DNA of 64,000 bases from Mariprofundus erugo (GCF_005818865.1 NZ_VBRY01000012.1:34570-98569); one strand, 5' to 3'; counted from the stretch's first letter, positions 28,027 to 38,146 are shown. The notes: a model not told the origin generated them from the sequence alone. Program-made: numbers and translations.

Positions 28027-30885
28027 ATGTTACATATTCTTGTGGTCGATCAAGGCGGGGCGTTGCTTGATCAGCTGACTGCGCTGGCTGGAGATGCAGC
28101 TCTGTACCGTTTTGAGTCTGTCACTGTCGAGGAGGCCTATGCCTCGTTGCAACAGAGGCGGGGCGATTTACTTTTAGTGGATGATCAAGCGGGCGAATGT
28201 ACAGGAATCGCCCTGCTACACCGTTGTGCGACAGAACTGGCAATGGTTGTTCCGTTGATCTATTGCACCAACAGCATTGATAAAGAGATGATCGATGCTG
28301 CATTTGCGGCGGGTGCAACCGATGTGCTGCGGCTGAAGGGTATGAGTGCTGATCTGTTTGGACGTTCGCTGTGCTATGCACTTGAGCAGGTACGGCAGCG
28401 TCTGAAAACCAACAGTATGTTACGAACGATTATCGATCTGGTTCCGGGCATGATTTATGTCAAGGATCGTGATGGCCGCTTTTTGCTGGCCAATCAGGCA
28501 ACTGCCGAATTTTATGGTACCAGTGTCAGCCAGATCATTGGTACAAATCAGGCATACTGGCACAGGGATGTTGACGAATTTGCGCTGTTTCAGGAGCAGG
28601 ACCGCAAGGTGATTGATCATCATGAGCATATTGAAGGGATGATCGACCAGCTGACGACGCCGGACGGCGTATGCCATATTCTTGAGACCAGCAAGATCCC
28701 GTTGTCGTTTTTCGACGGTAATGTGCCGGCGGTGCTGGGGATATCCCGCGATATCACCGAAAACAGACGATTGCAGAAGGCACAGACCATGGTCATGGCA
28801 GCGCTTGATGCGGCAGCTGATGCCGTGGTTATTACGGCGCTCGACGGCACGATCGAATACGTCAACCTGGCTTTCGAACGCATGACCGGCTATTCCGCCG
28901 CAGAGGCAATCGGGCAGACGCCCCGCATTCTCAAGAGTGGCCATCAGGATACCGCATTCTACCGGGAGATGTGGAAGATTCTTCTGGCTGGCGAAACATT
29001 CCGGGCCGTGATCACCAATCGTCGCAAGGATGGTCTGCTGTTTGAGGCCGAAGAGACCATTACACCTGTGTATGATGAGCACAATCATATGGTGGCCTTT
29101 GTTGCCGTTGAGCGGGATGTGACCGAGAAAAAGAAGGCGGAGCAGGCCCTGCGCAGCAGTGAGGAGCGTTTTTCACTTGCGGCCGAGGGCTCCAACGACG
29201 GACTGTGGGACTGGGATATTGTTAATGACCAGGTGTATGTGTCGCCGCGTGTCTATGCCATGGTGGGCAGAGATGAAACATCCGGTGCGATCAGGACGGC
29301 AGCAGATTTTTTTGATCTGCTGGCAGCCGCTGACGGACAGAGCGGACTGCTTAAGCGGATTAATCGTCATCTTAACGGATTGACCGAGTACTTCAGTCAT
29401 GAATGCAAAATCAGCAGTGAGGATGGCAAAAAAAATCGCTGGTTACAGGCGCGTGGCATTGCCCGCCGTGATGAGGCCGGGCACGCGATTCGTATGGCCG
29501 GTTCCCTGACCGATATCACCGTATTCAAGCAGAGTGAGAAAGAGCTGGTTGAGCAGAGTTTGAGAGATCCATTAACCGGACTTGCCAATCGTAAAATGTT
29601 TATGAATCACCTGACATCGGCCATTCATGCATCCGATGTACATGGCGACTACCAGGCAGCGGTGCTTTATATCGGCATCAACCGTATGAAAGAGTTGAGA
29701 ACATCGATGGGGGATACGCTGGGTGATCGCCTGATTTCCAAGGTGGCACGCCGTATTCGCGACTGCACACGGCCGAGCGATGTGTTTGCCTATGTGCATA
29801 GCGGCGAGTTTGCCATGTTGCTGCCGAAGGTTCAGTCGCAGCATGCAGCCGAAATCATGGCGACGCGTATTGACAAGGCCATGGGCCGGCCTTTCCGGGA
29901 AAGTGCGCAACAGATCAAGGTCAGCACCTCCATCGGTATTACCATGATTGACCACAGCTCTTCACGTGTCCCTGAATATGTGCTGAGAGATGCAGCACTG
30001 GCTCAGAGTGAGGCCAGAAAACGCTCCCAGCAATACAGCCTGTTCGATCAGCGTATGCATGATGCTGCCTTGCAGCGGATTCAGCTCGAAAGTGAACTGG
30101 ACGATGCCATTGCCGGTCATCAATTCCAGCTCTACCTGCAGCCGATCATGGACCTGCAGCATGAGGTGATTGCAGGTTTTGAGGCCCTGATTCGCTGGAT
30201 GCACCACGATCGCGGCATGATATCACCGGCCGAATTTATTCCGGTGGCAGAAGAGACGGGGCAGATTATTGAGATCGGCAAGTGGGTGTTACGACAGGCT
30301 TTTCAGCAGCTATGCAAATGGCACGGCATGGGAGGTGTGCGCAGTGATCTGTATATCAGTATCAACCTGTCACCGCTGCAGTTGGCGGATGAAGCCACCC
30401 TGCAGCTGATTTATCAGCTTCTGGAGCAGGCACCGTTCCCGCCTTCGCATTTGCGCATTGAGATTACCGAGTCAGCCATTCTGGAGGATGCTGAGTATAC
30501 CCGCAGCCTGCTGGGTAAGTTGCACGAGTGTGGTTCCCGACTCTATCTCGATGATTTTGGTACAGGTTATTCATCCCTGAGTTATTTACACAGTTTCCCG
30601 TTTGACGTGCTCAAGGTGGATCAGTCCTTCACGTTCAAGATCGACAGTGATCCGGCAACCCGGAAGATTACCGAATCGATTATTCAGCTGGGAACCCATC
30701 TCGGGATGAAGGTCGTGGCTGAAGGTGTAGAGACTGAGGCGCACAGAAACGTGCTGATCGGCATGGGCTGCCACTACGGCCAGGGCTATCTGTTCAGCAA
30801 GCCATTGCCACCGGAGCAGGCAGAGACGTTTATCGATACATCCTGCCTGCATGTTGCCGGGCAAGGATATGCAGAGAAACCCTAG
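28027..30885 (+). CDS. c-di-GMP phosphodiesterase: receiver-like, three PAS, degenerate GGDEF, EAL
   Basis: This 952-residue cytosolic protein has a receiver-like N-terminus (1-115; ILVVDQG, LLVDDQAGE, with an atypical acidic pocket), three PAS domains (about 130-245, 255-370, 380-505), a GGDEF domain whose signature is SGEF near residue 592, and an EAL domain (about 695-945). The EAL site is intact: FEALIRW, EITESA, YLDDFGTGYSS, VDQSF and VVAEGVET. I therefore expect phosphodiesterase activity, with the inactive cyclase domain possibly sensing GTP. The start at 28027 follows GGAG; the open frame upstream to 27946 lacks domain character. Its last 17 bases overlap the following diguanylate cyclase gene, so the pair forms an antagonistic c-di-GMP unit. 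Confidence 0.92.
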   Translation: MLHILVVDQGGALLDQLTALAGDAALYRFESVTVEEAYASLQQRRGDLLLVDDQAGECTGIALLHRCATELAMVVPLIYCTNSIDKEMIDAAFAAGATDVLRLKGMSADLFGRSLCYALEQVRQRLKTNSMLRTIIDLVPGMIYVKDRDGRFLLANQATAEFYGTSVSQIIGTNQAYWHRDVDEFALFQEQDRKVIDHHEHIEGMIDQLTTPDGVCHILETSKIPLSFFDGNVPAVLGISRDITENRRLQKAQTMVMAALDAAADAVVITALDGTIEYVNLAFERMTGYSAAEAIGQTPRILKSGHQDTAFYREMWKILLAGETFRAVITNRRKDGLLFEAEETITPVYDEHNHMVAFVAVERDVTEKKKAEQALRSSEERFSLAAEGSNDGLWDWDIVNDQVYVSPRVYAMVGRDETSGAIRTAADFFDLLAAADGQSGLLKRINRHLNGLTEYFSHECKISSEDGKKNRWLQARGIARRDEAGHAIRMAGSLTDITVFKQSEKELVEQSLRDPLTGLANRKMFMNHLTSAIHASDVHGDYQAAVLYIGINRMKELRTSMGDTLGDRLISKVARRIRDCTRPSDVFAYVHSGEFAMLLPKVQSQHAAEIMATRIDKAMGRPFRESAQQIKVSTSIGITMIDHSSSRVPEYVLRDAALAQSEARKRSQQYSLFDQRMHDAALQRIQLESELDDAIAGHQFQLYLQPIMDLQHEVIAGFEALIRWMHHDRGMISPAEFIPVAEETGQIIEIGKWVLRQAFQQLCKWHGMGGVRSDLYISINLSPLQLADEATLQLIYQLLEQAPFPPSHLRIEITESAILEDAEYTRSLLGKLHECGSRLYLDDFGTGYSSLSYLHSFPFDVLKVDQSFTFKIDSDPATRKITESIIQLGTHLGMKVVAEGVETEAHRNVLIGMGCHYGQGYLFSKPLPPEQAETFIDTSCLHVAGQGYAEKP

Positions 30886-33373
30886 GCTCGGGTTGCGGGG
30901 CAAAACGGCGATTGCCCTGTCGGGGGTGTTGCTGGTGGTTCTGCTTGTCAGCAGTTATGTCAGCTACTGGCAGTCGAAGGTGATTGCAACGGAGATTGAG
31001 CAGGGCAGGCTTATGGAGTTCAGAGACCAGATTCTCCGCTCTCTGAACAGTGAAAAAAGCAATTTGCTGGCATTGCGTGATGTGCCGCCGGTTGCAGCGA
31101 TCATACGGGCCCGGGACCATCAGGGGATTGATCCGGTTGGTGGTGATTCGCTGCAGCAGTGGCGGCAGCGACTGGCGGTGATTTTCAGCGCGATGCTTGG
31201 CAATCACGCGCAATATTTTCAAATCAGCTATCTTGACAGTCATGGGCATGAGCTGGTCAGGGTGGGTCGGACTGCCAGCGGGGCGATTGCAGTGGTGGCG
31301 GAGCAGGCGTTGCAGAGTAACGCGGCTGAACGATATGTCAGCGAAACGATGCGGCTGAAAAACGGGCAGATATATACCTCTGATATCACGCTTTATCGTG
31401 AGCACGGAGAGATACAGCTGCCGCATGTGCCTGTGCTCAGAATAGCGACCCCGGTGTATCGTGATGATCACGATCTGACAGGTTTGGTCGTGATCCATCT
31501 CTATTCAGATATGCTGTTCGCTAACCTTCACTCCGACCCAGGTGGAGTCCGGCATCATGTTGTGAATGACAGAGGTTATTATATCCGCCATGACAATGGT
31601 GCGATGGAGTTTGCCTGGGAGCTGGGAGATGGGCAGCTCAGACTGGATAGCATAGAACCCGGATTGGCAGCAATGGCCAGAAGCCGCGATGATTATATCG
31701 GGTTTCATGCGGTGCACGATGAGCTGGACGGTTTTACGAAGGTCTATTTCTCACCCCTGGAGCCTCGCCGCTACTGGCTTCTGACATTACATATACCTGA
31801 AGACCTGGCCTATGCGGAGATCGGGTTGGCGCACAGGCGGATGCTGGTGATCAGTGTGGTGATGTGCCTGATGCTTTTTCTGCTGACGCTGTGGCTGGTT
31901 TCAAGGCGGATTGTTGTGCCGATTGTTCAACTGGCAGCGGCTACCAGGGCGCTGAAGGCCGGCGAGGCCGGAGTAAGGGTGGATTCGACGCTGGTCACCG
32001 ATGAGTTGCAAACACTTTATGAGGCGATCAATGACTATGCAACTCAGCAGCAGCAGGCCAATCATATGCTGCAACTGGAGGTGGAGCTGCAAACCAAACG
32101 TCTGGCTGCAGTGATTGATCATATTCTTGACGGTATCATCACGATTGCTGCGGACGGTACAATCCGGGCATTTAATCCGGCAGCGTGCAGGATTTTCGGT
32201 TACAGCAGTGAAGAGGTGATCGGTCAGAACGTCAATATACTGATGCCCGAACCCTATCACAGTGAGCATGACAGCTATCTCCGGCACTATGCCAGCACCG
32301 GTGTACGCGGGGTGATTGGTATCGGGCGGGAGGTCACAGGACGGCGCAAGGATGGGGCAGTGTTTCCGATGGAGCTGGCCGTCAGCGAACTGAGTATGGA
32401 TGGTACCCATGCTTTTGTCGGTATCATCCGTGATATTTCCGAGCGCAAGTCATTCGAACAGAAAATTGTAGAGGAAAAGGATCAGCTTGCGGCAGTCATT
32501 AACCATGTCATTGATGGTATTATCACCATTTCAGCGACAGGCACGATCGAGTCATTCAATCCGGCAGCACGGAAAATCTTCGCTTATAGCAATGATGAGG
32601 TCATGGGCCGTAATGTGAAGATGCTGATGGCTGAACCTTATCACAGTGAACATGACGGCTATCTTCAGCAGCATGCCATGACAGATGAGAAGCATGTGAT
32701 CGGTATCGGGCGGGAGGTGACAGGGCGGCGCAAGGATGGTTCCACATTTCCGATGGAGCTGGCGGTCAGTGAGGTGATGATTAACCATGTTCGCCACTAT
32801 GTCGGTATTATCCGCGACATATCCGAGCGCAAGTGTGCCGAAGAGAAGATTCGTAAAATGGCACATTACGACCACCTGACCGGGTTACCCAACCGGGTTC
32901 TGTTCAATGATCGTCTTGGCCGGTCGCTGATGCTGGCGGCACGTAATCGCTTGCAGATTTCCCTGTTGTTTATCGATCTTGATGGCTTTAAAGCGGTGAA
33001 TGATACGTTGGGCCATGAGGCGGGCGATCGACTGTTACAGTCTGTGGCGGCGCGGTTGTCAGATGGTGTGCGTGAGGTGGATACGGTGGCCAGACTGGGG
33101 GGCGATGAGTTTGCCGTGATTCTGTTTGATGTAAAAGGTCCCATCAATACGTCCCGGAAAGCCGGGTTGATCATTGATGCTGTTTCAGCGCCTTATCCCG
33201 AGATCGGCGAGGGGGGAATGATTGGTTGCAGCATTGGCATTGCCCTGTTTCCCGATGATGCGACCGATCGTCAGGGGTTGCTCAGCAAGGCGGATGCAGC
33301 CATGTATACGGTGAAAAAAAACGGCAAGAATCACTTTCACTTTTATCACGATGGTGTGGGCGACGAGTGCTGA
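30869..33373 (+). CDS. Membrane diguanylate cyclase with two FixL-like haem PAS domains
   Basis: The 834-residue protein has a membrane helix (about 11-35), a periplasmic sensor region, a second helix (about 320-345), a HAMP-like linker, tandem PAS domains (about 405-525 and 535-655) and GGDEF (about 665-830) with intact GGDEF and upstream REVD inhibitory site. Both PAS domains match the oxygen sensor FixL without gaps around the haem: EPYHSEHD supplies the proximal His (His467, His595), and GIGREVTGRRKDG supplies the distal Arg 20 residues later (Arg487, Arg615), the same spacing as His200 and Arg220 in Bradyrhizobium FixL. Start: ATG 30869 after GCAAGG; ATG 30851 is possible. It should make c-di-GMP in response to oxygen or redox; haem binding is inferred. 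Confidence 0.92.
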   Translation: MQRNPRLGLRGKTAIALSGVLLVVLLVSSYVSYWQSKVIATEIEQGRLMEFRDQILRSLNSEKSNLLALRDVPPVAAIIRARDHQGIDPVGGDSLQQWRQRLAVIFSAMLGNHAQYFQISYLDSHGHELVRVGRTASGAIAVVAEQALQSNAAERYVSETMRLKNGQIYTSDITLYREHGEIQLPHVPVLRIATPVYRDDHDLTGLVVIHLYSDMLFANLHSDPGGVRHHVVNDRGYYIRHDNGAMEFAWELGDGQLRLDSIEPGLAAMARSRDDYIGFHAVHDELDGFTKVYFSPLEPRRYWLLTLHIPEDLAYAEIGLAHRRMLVISVVMCLMLFLLTLWLVSRRIVVPIVQLAAATRALKAGEAGVRVDSTLVTDELQTLYEAINDYATQQQQANHMLQLEVELQTKRLAAVIDHILDGIITIAADGTIRAFNPAACRIFGYSSEEVIGQNVNILMPEPYHSEHDSYLRHYASTGVRGVIGIGREVTGRRKDGAVFPMELAVSELSMDGTHAFVGIIRDISERKSFEQKIVEEKDQLAAVINHVIDGIITISATGTIESFNPAARKIFAYSNDEVMGRNVKMLMAEPYHSEHDGYLQQHAMTDEKHVIGIGREVTGRRKDGSTFPMELAVSEVMINHVRHYVGIIRDISERKCAEEKIRKMAHYDHLTGLPNRVLFNDRLGRSLMLAARNRLQISLLFIDLDGFKAVNDTLGHEAGDRLLQSVAARLSDGVREVDTVARLGGDEFAVILFDVKGPINTSRKAGLIIDAVSAPYPEIGEGGMIGCSIGIALFPDDATDRQGLLSKADAAMYTVKKNGKNHFHFYHDGVGDEC

Positions 33374-33389
33374 GCAGGCATACATGCCT

Positions 33390-34286
33390 CTATGAGCGGG
33401 CGATGTATGCTGCTCCCAGCAAACCGGCCTGGTCTCCCAGTGAGGTCTGGTAAACATGGATGGTATCACGCAGAGGGGGGATCAGGCGGCTATTCATGCG
33501 TGCCATCAGGGGCGGGTAAAGCAGCGACCATGCACCTGAAAGTCCGCCGCTGATTGTGATGGTATGTACATCCAGCAGTTTCACTGCCTCGGCAATGGCT
33601 GCACCGAGATACTCTCCTGTCTGCCGGAGCAGGGCTTCAGCCACGCTATCCCCGGAACAGGCGGCGCTGTAGATGTCGCCTGCCGATTTGATGCAGCCGG
33701 TCTGTTCTGCATAAATGCGGCTGACAGCTGTGGCCGAGGCCCAGGCTTCCAGGCAGCCATGCAGGCCGCAGCCACAGGCACGTTCGTCGGCGACGCGTAC
33801 ATGGCCGAACTCCATGGCCATGCCATATTCACCGGTCCATGGCTGATCGGAGAGGATCAGTCCACCGCCTACACCTGTACCCAGGGTGATATGCAGCAGG
33901 TTGCGGGCGCCTTTGCCTGCACCGAACCGGTGCTCACCGATGGCAGCACACAGTGCATCATTTTGTGCCGCCACCCTGATGCCAAGACGACTGCTGAGTG
34001 ACTCAGCCAGTGGCAGTTCACGGATGTTGGGCAGGTTCGGAGAGGCGGCAAGTACACCGTCAGAACCACGGAAAAAGCCGGGAAATCCCAGTCCAACGGC
34101 GGTGATATCAGCGGTGATCATCGGTTGCAGCAGATCAGCGATGATATGGATGATCTCGTCTGCGCTCAGGGCCGGGTTACTCAGCTGTGCATCGACACGC
34201 ACTTCATCGAGTAATGAGCCATTCGCATCAATGACAGCGGCACGAATATTGGTACCGCCGATGTCGGCAGCAAGGACACGCGACAT
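33390..34286 (-). CDS. ROK-family glucokinase
   Basis: This 298-residue sugar kinase begins with the ATP-binding DIGGTNIRAAV, has the substrate-binding QNDALCAAIGEHRFGAG, the GTGVGGG phosphate loop, an ExGH motif (EFGH) and the ROK zinc motif CGCGLHGCLE. The domain identifies the ROK family; glucose as substrate is inferred from the neighbours glgA and pgi. The ATG at 34286 lies five bases after the glgA stop, so the two are one operon. The 3' end converges on the diguanylate cyclase gene with a 16-base gap. Confidence 0.88.
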   Translation of the reverse strand: MSRVLAADIGGTNIRAAVIDANGSLLDEVRVDAQLSNPALSADEIIHIIADLLQPMITADITAVGLGFPGFFRGSDGVLAASPNLPNIRELPLAESLSSRLGIRVAAQNDALCAAIGEHRFGAGKGARNLLHITLGTGVGGGLILSDQPWTGEYGMAMEFGHVRVADERACGCGLHGCLEAWASATAVSRIYAEQTGCIKSAGDIYSAACSGDSVAEALLRQTGEYLGAAIAEAVKLLDVHTITISGGLSGAWSLLYPPLMARMNSRLIPPLRDTIHVYQTSLGDQAGLLGAAYIARS

Positions 34287-34291
34287 CAGCG

Positions 34292-35749
34292 TCAGCGGCC
34301 CAGCAGGCGTGCGTACAGGGTGCTGTAAGCGGCGGCAGAAGCATCCCATGATGAGTCACGTTTGAGGGTTCGTGTTCTGATCGCGGCCCAGTGGTGCGGT
34401 TGACGATATGCTGCAATCGCAGATTCAAGTGCTTCATCGAAGGCGTGCGGCGTTGCATCGCTGAAGTGGAATCCGGTGGCGTGGGCCGGGTCGACGGCAT
34501 GGTCAATGACCGTATCTTTCAGGCCGCCGGTCGCACGTACAACCGGTACAGTGCCATAGCGCATGGCCATCAACTGGCCGAGTCCGCACGGCTCGAAGCG
34601 GGAAGGCATCAGAAAAATATCGCCGCCGGCATAGATTTGGCGAGCCAGTGTTTCATTGAATCCACGCCAGAAATACATGTTCGACGGATGATGGTTTGCC
34701 AGTTCATGCAGACGGTGCTCGGTATGACTGTCACCGGAACCAAGTACGACAATCTGGTAGCCGCGCTCAATCCAGCGCCCCGCATTGGCCAGCACCAGAT
34801 CGATGCCCTTCTGATCGGCCAGTCGTGAAATCAGTGTGAGCACCGGGATATCGGCGGCAACGGGGAAGTTGCAGTGCTGCTGCAGCTCCTGTTTGCACTG
34901 CTTTTTCCCGGTAATGTGGTTGGCGCCATAGCAGGCGGCAATTTGTGTATCGGTTTCCGGATCCCATTGTTCGATATCGAGGCCGTTGACAATGCCGCTG
35001 AGTCTTGAGGTGTGATGATGAAGAAAACCTTCAAGGTGGCAGCCGTATTCAGGCGTGAGAATCTCTTCGGCATAGGTCGGGCTGACCGTGGTCAGTGCAT
35101 CCGCATCGGCAATCGCGGCCTTCATGCAGTTGATCTGGCCGTGAAATTCGAAGCCGCCCGGGTGGAAGTGGTGAGAGGGCAGGCCGAGTCTGTGCATCCA
35201 GCTGACCGGGAATACGCCCTGGTAAGCCAGGTTGTGAATGGTATACACCGTTTTTGCGTGGGCGATTTTCGGTTGATGCTGGTACTGCGTTTTCAGCAGA
35301 ACCGGAATCATGCCTGTCTGCCAGTCATGGCAATGCAGAATATCAACAGGCCGATCAAGTTGTGCGGCAGCCTCAAGTGCCACGCGGCTGAACAGCAGAA
35401 AACGCAGGAAGTTATCCTCATACGCTCCGCCGGGCGGGCCATAAATGCCGTCGCGGTTAAAGAGTGCATCCTGCTCAATAAGGATATAACGCAATCCATC
35501 AAGATATACCTGATGCAGCGGGCAGTGATGTCTTACGCCGTCGGCCCACATCTCAATCGTGCTATGCATCGAGGTTGCCTCAATGCCGGTCTGCTGCATC
35601 TGTCGACGGTAATAGGGCATGATGATGGTCAGCTCATGGCCCTGGTTCATCAGAGCCCGGGGCAGCGAGCCGGTGACATCCGCAAGTCCTCCTGTTTTAG
35701 CCAGTGGTGATGCCTCGGATGCGATAAAAACAATATTGAGTCCAGCCAT
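34292..35749 (-). CDS. glgA: Glycogen synthase (ADP-glucose)
   Basis: GlgA elongates alpha-1,4-glucan from ADP-glucose. The 485-residue GT5 protein has the ADP-glucose-binding KTGGLADVTGSLPRAL, HCHDWQTGMIP, and the C-terminal GT-B motif SRFEPCGLGQL with RATGGLKDTV. Length and motifs are standard. It is divergent from pgi and co-transcribed with the ROK kinase, giving a sugar storage and mobilisation cluster. The start ATG is preceded by GGGGGGGAGC, a good ribosome site. Confidence 0.96.
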   Translation of the reverse strand: MAGLNIVFIASEASPLAKTGGLADVTGSLPRALMNQGHELTIIMPYYRRQMQQTGIEATSMHSTIEMWADGVRHHCPLHQVYLDGLRYILIEQDALFNRDGIYGPPGGAYEDNFLRFLLFSRVALEAAAQLDRPVDILHCHDWQTGMIPVLLKTQYQHQPKIAHAKTVYTIHNLAYQGVFPVSWMHRLGLPSHHFHPGGFEFHGQINCMKAAIADADALTTVSPTYAEEILTPEYGCHLEGFLHHHTSRLSGIVNGLDIEQWDPETDTQIAACYGANHITGKKQCKQELQQHCNFPVAADIPVLTLISRLADQKGIDLVLANAGRWIERGYQIVVLGSGDSHTEHRLHELANHHPSNMYFWRGFNETLARQIYAGGDIFLMPSRFEPCGLGQLMAMRYGTVPVVRATGGLKDTVIDHAVDPAHATGFHFSDATPHAFDEALESAIAAYRQPHHWAAIRTRTLKRDSSWDASAAAYSTLYARLLGR

Positions 35750-36112
35750 GGATGCTCCCCCCCTTCAGTTGAGCTCAAAGCTAGCATAATCCTTGCAAGT
35801 TAAAAATGTGCAGGACTTCGGCTGGTAAAGCGGGGTGGGGGCGCTTGAGGGCGGAGGCGGACGAACAGGAAAGAAAACGTCAGCGGTGAGATAAGAGCGG
35901 GGGCGTTCTGTCGGTCCGGCAGAGGTTGCTGCGCCTGTGTGGAATCAGGGCGGGTATGCCTGCAAAGCCTTGCCGGCGCTAAAAAAATGGTCGTATCGCG
36001 CTCATCTGCGTATAGGCGGGAGGGGGCTGGTTTGGTATCGCTGCGGTTGAACGGGATAGAGGGAGGCAGTATGCTGTGCATTGTAGATGTATATGTGACT
36101 GAGGAGGGGAGT
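35750..36112. other. Divergent promoter region between glgA and pgi
   Basis: This 363-base region lies between glgA (-) and pgi (+) and must hold both promoters. An open frame runs through it in phase with pgi (from 35939), but its sequence has no relation to the Pgi N-terminus. Next to glgA, GCTAGCATAATCC reads on the minus strand with a TATGCT that could be a -10 element, without a good -35. No terminator or repeat stands out. Confidence 0.5.
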
Positions 36113-37759
36113 GTGTCTGAACTGACGCAAACAGAGTCGTGGAAACAGCTGGCGCAACATGCGGATGAAATGAAGCAGGTGCATATGCGTAACCTGTTTG
36201 CTGAACAACCTGATCGATTTGAAACATTCTCCGCCCACTTCAACGATATGCTCGTTGATTACTCCAAGAATATTATCAGTGAAAAAACGATGGCTCTGCT
36301 GATGAAGCTGGCACGTGAGCGTGATGTGCCCGGCTGGGTGGAGCGCATGTTCCACGGTGAGCGTATCAATAATACCGAGGATCGGGCGGTGTTGCATACC
36401 GCCTTGCGGAACCGCTCCAACCGACCGGTGATGGTCGATGGCCGTGATGTGATGCCGGATGTGAATCGGGTGCTGAATCAGATGCGAGAGTTTACCGAAG
36501 CTGTTCGCTCGGGGGCATGGCTGGGCAGTACCGGCAAGCCGATTACGGATATTGTGAATATTGGTATCGGTGGTTCCGATCTTGGGCCGGTGATGGTCAC
36601 CGAGGCGCTGACGCCGTTCGGGCGTGACAAGCTGCATATGCACTTTGTCTCCAATATCGACGGCACACATATGGTCGAAACATTGCGCAACCTGCATCGT
36701 GAAACGACGCTTTTTGTCATTGTTTCGAAAACATTTACCACACAGGAGACGCTGACCAATGCGCGTACGGCCCGTGACTGGTTCCTGACCCGTGGTGGCA
36801 GCAAAACGGCAGTGGCCAAGCACTTTGTTGCGGTATCCACCAATGCGAAGGCTGTCGCGGCCTTTGGCATTGATCCGGCCAATATGTTCGAGTTCTGGGA
36901 CTGGGTGGGTGGTCGCTATTCGCTCTGGAGTGCAGTCGGTCTTTCAATCGCTCTCTATATCGGTATGGATCACTTTGAGGAGCTTCTTGCCGGTGCGCAT
37001 GAGATGGATGAGCATTTCCGTACGGCACCGCTCGAGGAGAATGTTCCGGTGATTCTGGCCATGCTCGGGGTTTGGTATAACAACTTTTTTGATGCCGATT
37101 CCTGTGCGCTATTGCCATATGATCAGTATATGCATCGCTTTCCTGCCTATTTTCAGCAGGGGGATATGGAGAGCAACGGCAAGCGGGTCACCCGTGACGG
37201 CAAGCTTGTTGATTACTCAACCGGTCCGATTATCTGGGGCGAGCCGGGTACCAATGGTCAGCACGCATTTTATCAGCTGATTCATCAGGGAACCAAGCTG
37301 ATCCCATGTGATTTTCTGGCACCTGTCGAGACAAAAAATCCGGTTGGACGCCACCATCCGATTCTGCTCTCGAACTTTTTTGCCCAGACCGAGGCGCTGA
37401 TGCTCGGTAAGAGTGAAGAGGAAGTGCGTGCGGAACTGATCGAAGAGGGGCTCAGTGGTGAGCGGCTGGAGGCGCTGCTGCCACACAAGGTGTTTCCTGG
37501 TAACAAACCGACCAACTCCATTCTGTTTCAGCGGCTGACACCGCATGCGCTCGGCAGCCTGATTGCCATGTATGAGCATAAAACTTTTGTTCAGAGTGTC
37601 ATCTGGGATGTCAATGCCTACGATCAGTGGGGGGTTGAGCTGGGCAAGCAGCTGGCCAGAAAGATTCTTCCCGAGCTTGATGATCATGAGAAGGTCACAA
37701 GCCATGATTCATCAACCAATGGTCTGATTAATTACTATAAGGAACACAAAAAAGAGTAG
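36113..37759 (+). CDS. pgi: Glucose-6-phosphate isomerase
   Basis: Pgi interconverts glucose 6-phosphate and fructose 6-phosphate. The 548-residue protein has the signature segments [62 protein letters not shown] and the C-terminal [18 protein letters not shown]. The GTG at 36113 lies five bases after AGGAGG and gives almost exactly the length of E. coli Pgi (549); upstream in-frame ATGs (36071, 35939) would add residues without homology. Confidence 0.97.
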   Translation: MSELTQTESWKQLAQHADEMKQVHMRNLFAEQPDRFETFSAHFNDMLVDYSKNIISEKTMALLMKLARERDVPGWVERMFHGERINNTEDRAVLHTALRNRSNRPVMVDGRDVMPDVNRVLNQMREFTEAVRSGAWLGSTGKPITDIVNIGIGGSDLGPVMVTEALTPFGRDKLHMHFVSNIDGTHMVETLRNLHRETTLFVIVSKTFTTQETLTNARTARDWFLTRGGSKTAVAKHFVAVSTNAKAVAAFGIDPANMFEFWDWVGGRYSLWSAVGLSIALYIGMDHFEELLAGAHEMDEHFRTAPLEENVPVILAMLGVWYNNFFDADSCALLPYDQYMHRFPAYFQQGDMESNGKRVTRDGKLVDYSTGPIIWGEPGTNGQHAFYQLIHQGTKLIPCDFLAPVETKNPVGRHHPILLSNFFAQTEALMLGKSEEEVRAELIEEGLSGERLEALLPHKVFPGNKPTNSILFQRLTPHALGSLIAMYEHKTFVQSVIWDVNAYDQWGVELGKQLARKILPELDDHEKVTSHDSSTNGLINYYKEHKKE

Positions 37760-37812
37760 TTTTTTGACGTTTTGATGTCCAGACATTATGCTGCAGCGTG
37801 AAGAGGTGGGTG

Positions 37813-38043
37813 ATGTCTGAAGCAAAGCAGTGCACGATTTATCTGGATGAGCATATTCATAAGGCTCTGAAGTTGAAGGCGGTTGGCAGCAACCGCTCAA
37901 TCTCCGACGTTGTGAATGAAGCGGTACGGAATCTTCTGGCTGAGGACCATCAGAACCTGATGGCTTTTGATGCAGAAGAGTATCAGCCGGTTGTCAGCTA
38001 TGAGGAGCTACTCAACGACCTGAAACAGGAAGGCAAGATCTGA
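37813..38043 (+). CDS. Orphan ribbon-helix-helix (CopG-like) antitoxin or regulator
   Basis: This 76-residue protein starts with a beta-strand and two helices typical of ribbon-helix-helix DNA-binding proteins (CTIYLDEHIHKALKLKAV, then SISDVVNEAVRNLLAED). The C-terminal tail (VSYEELLNDLKQEGKI) is typical of antitoxins paired with RelE/ParE toxins. No toxin frame follows; the next 100 bases are promoter sequence for a different gene. It may be a solitary antitoxin left after toxin loss, or a repressor. The ATG at 37813 follows GAGGTGGGTG. Confidence 0.8.
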   Translation: MSEAKQCTIYLDEHIHKALKLKAVGSNRSISDVVNEAVRNLLAEDHQNLMAFDAEEYQPVVSYEELLNDLKQEGKI

Positions 38044-38108
38044 TTCAGGCCCCGGTGGCTTCCGATGCGAAGCTGATGGTGTGAATCCCTGGCTGAAACC
38101 GATGAATC

Positions 38109-38124
38109 TGTGATCTGGGTCACA
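38109..38124. promoter_or_regulatory. CRP-like operator
   Basis: TGTGATCTGGGTCACA matches the E. coli CRP consensus TGTGA-N6-TCACA perfectly in both half-sites. It is centred about 42 bases upstream of the transcription start predicted from the -10 element at 38147, the usual class II activator position. The binding protein would be a CRP/Vfr-type regulator, not encoded here. Confidence 0.65.
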
Positions 38125-38146
38125 GGTACTTTTAAACACACTTTGT

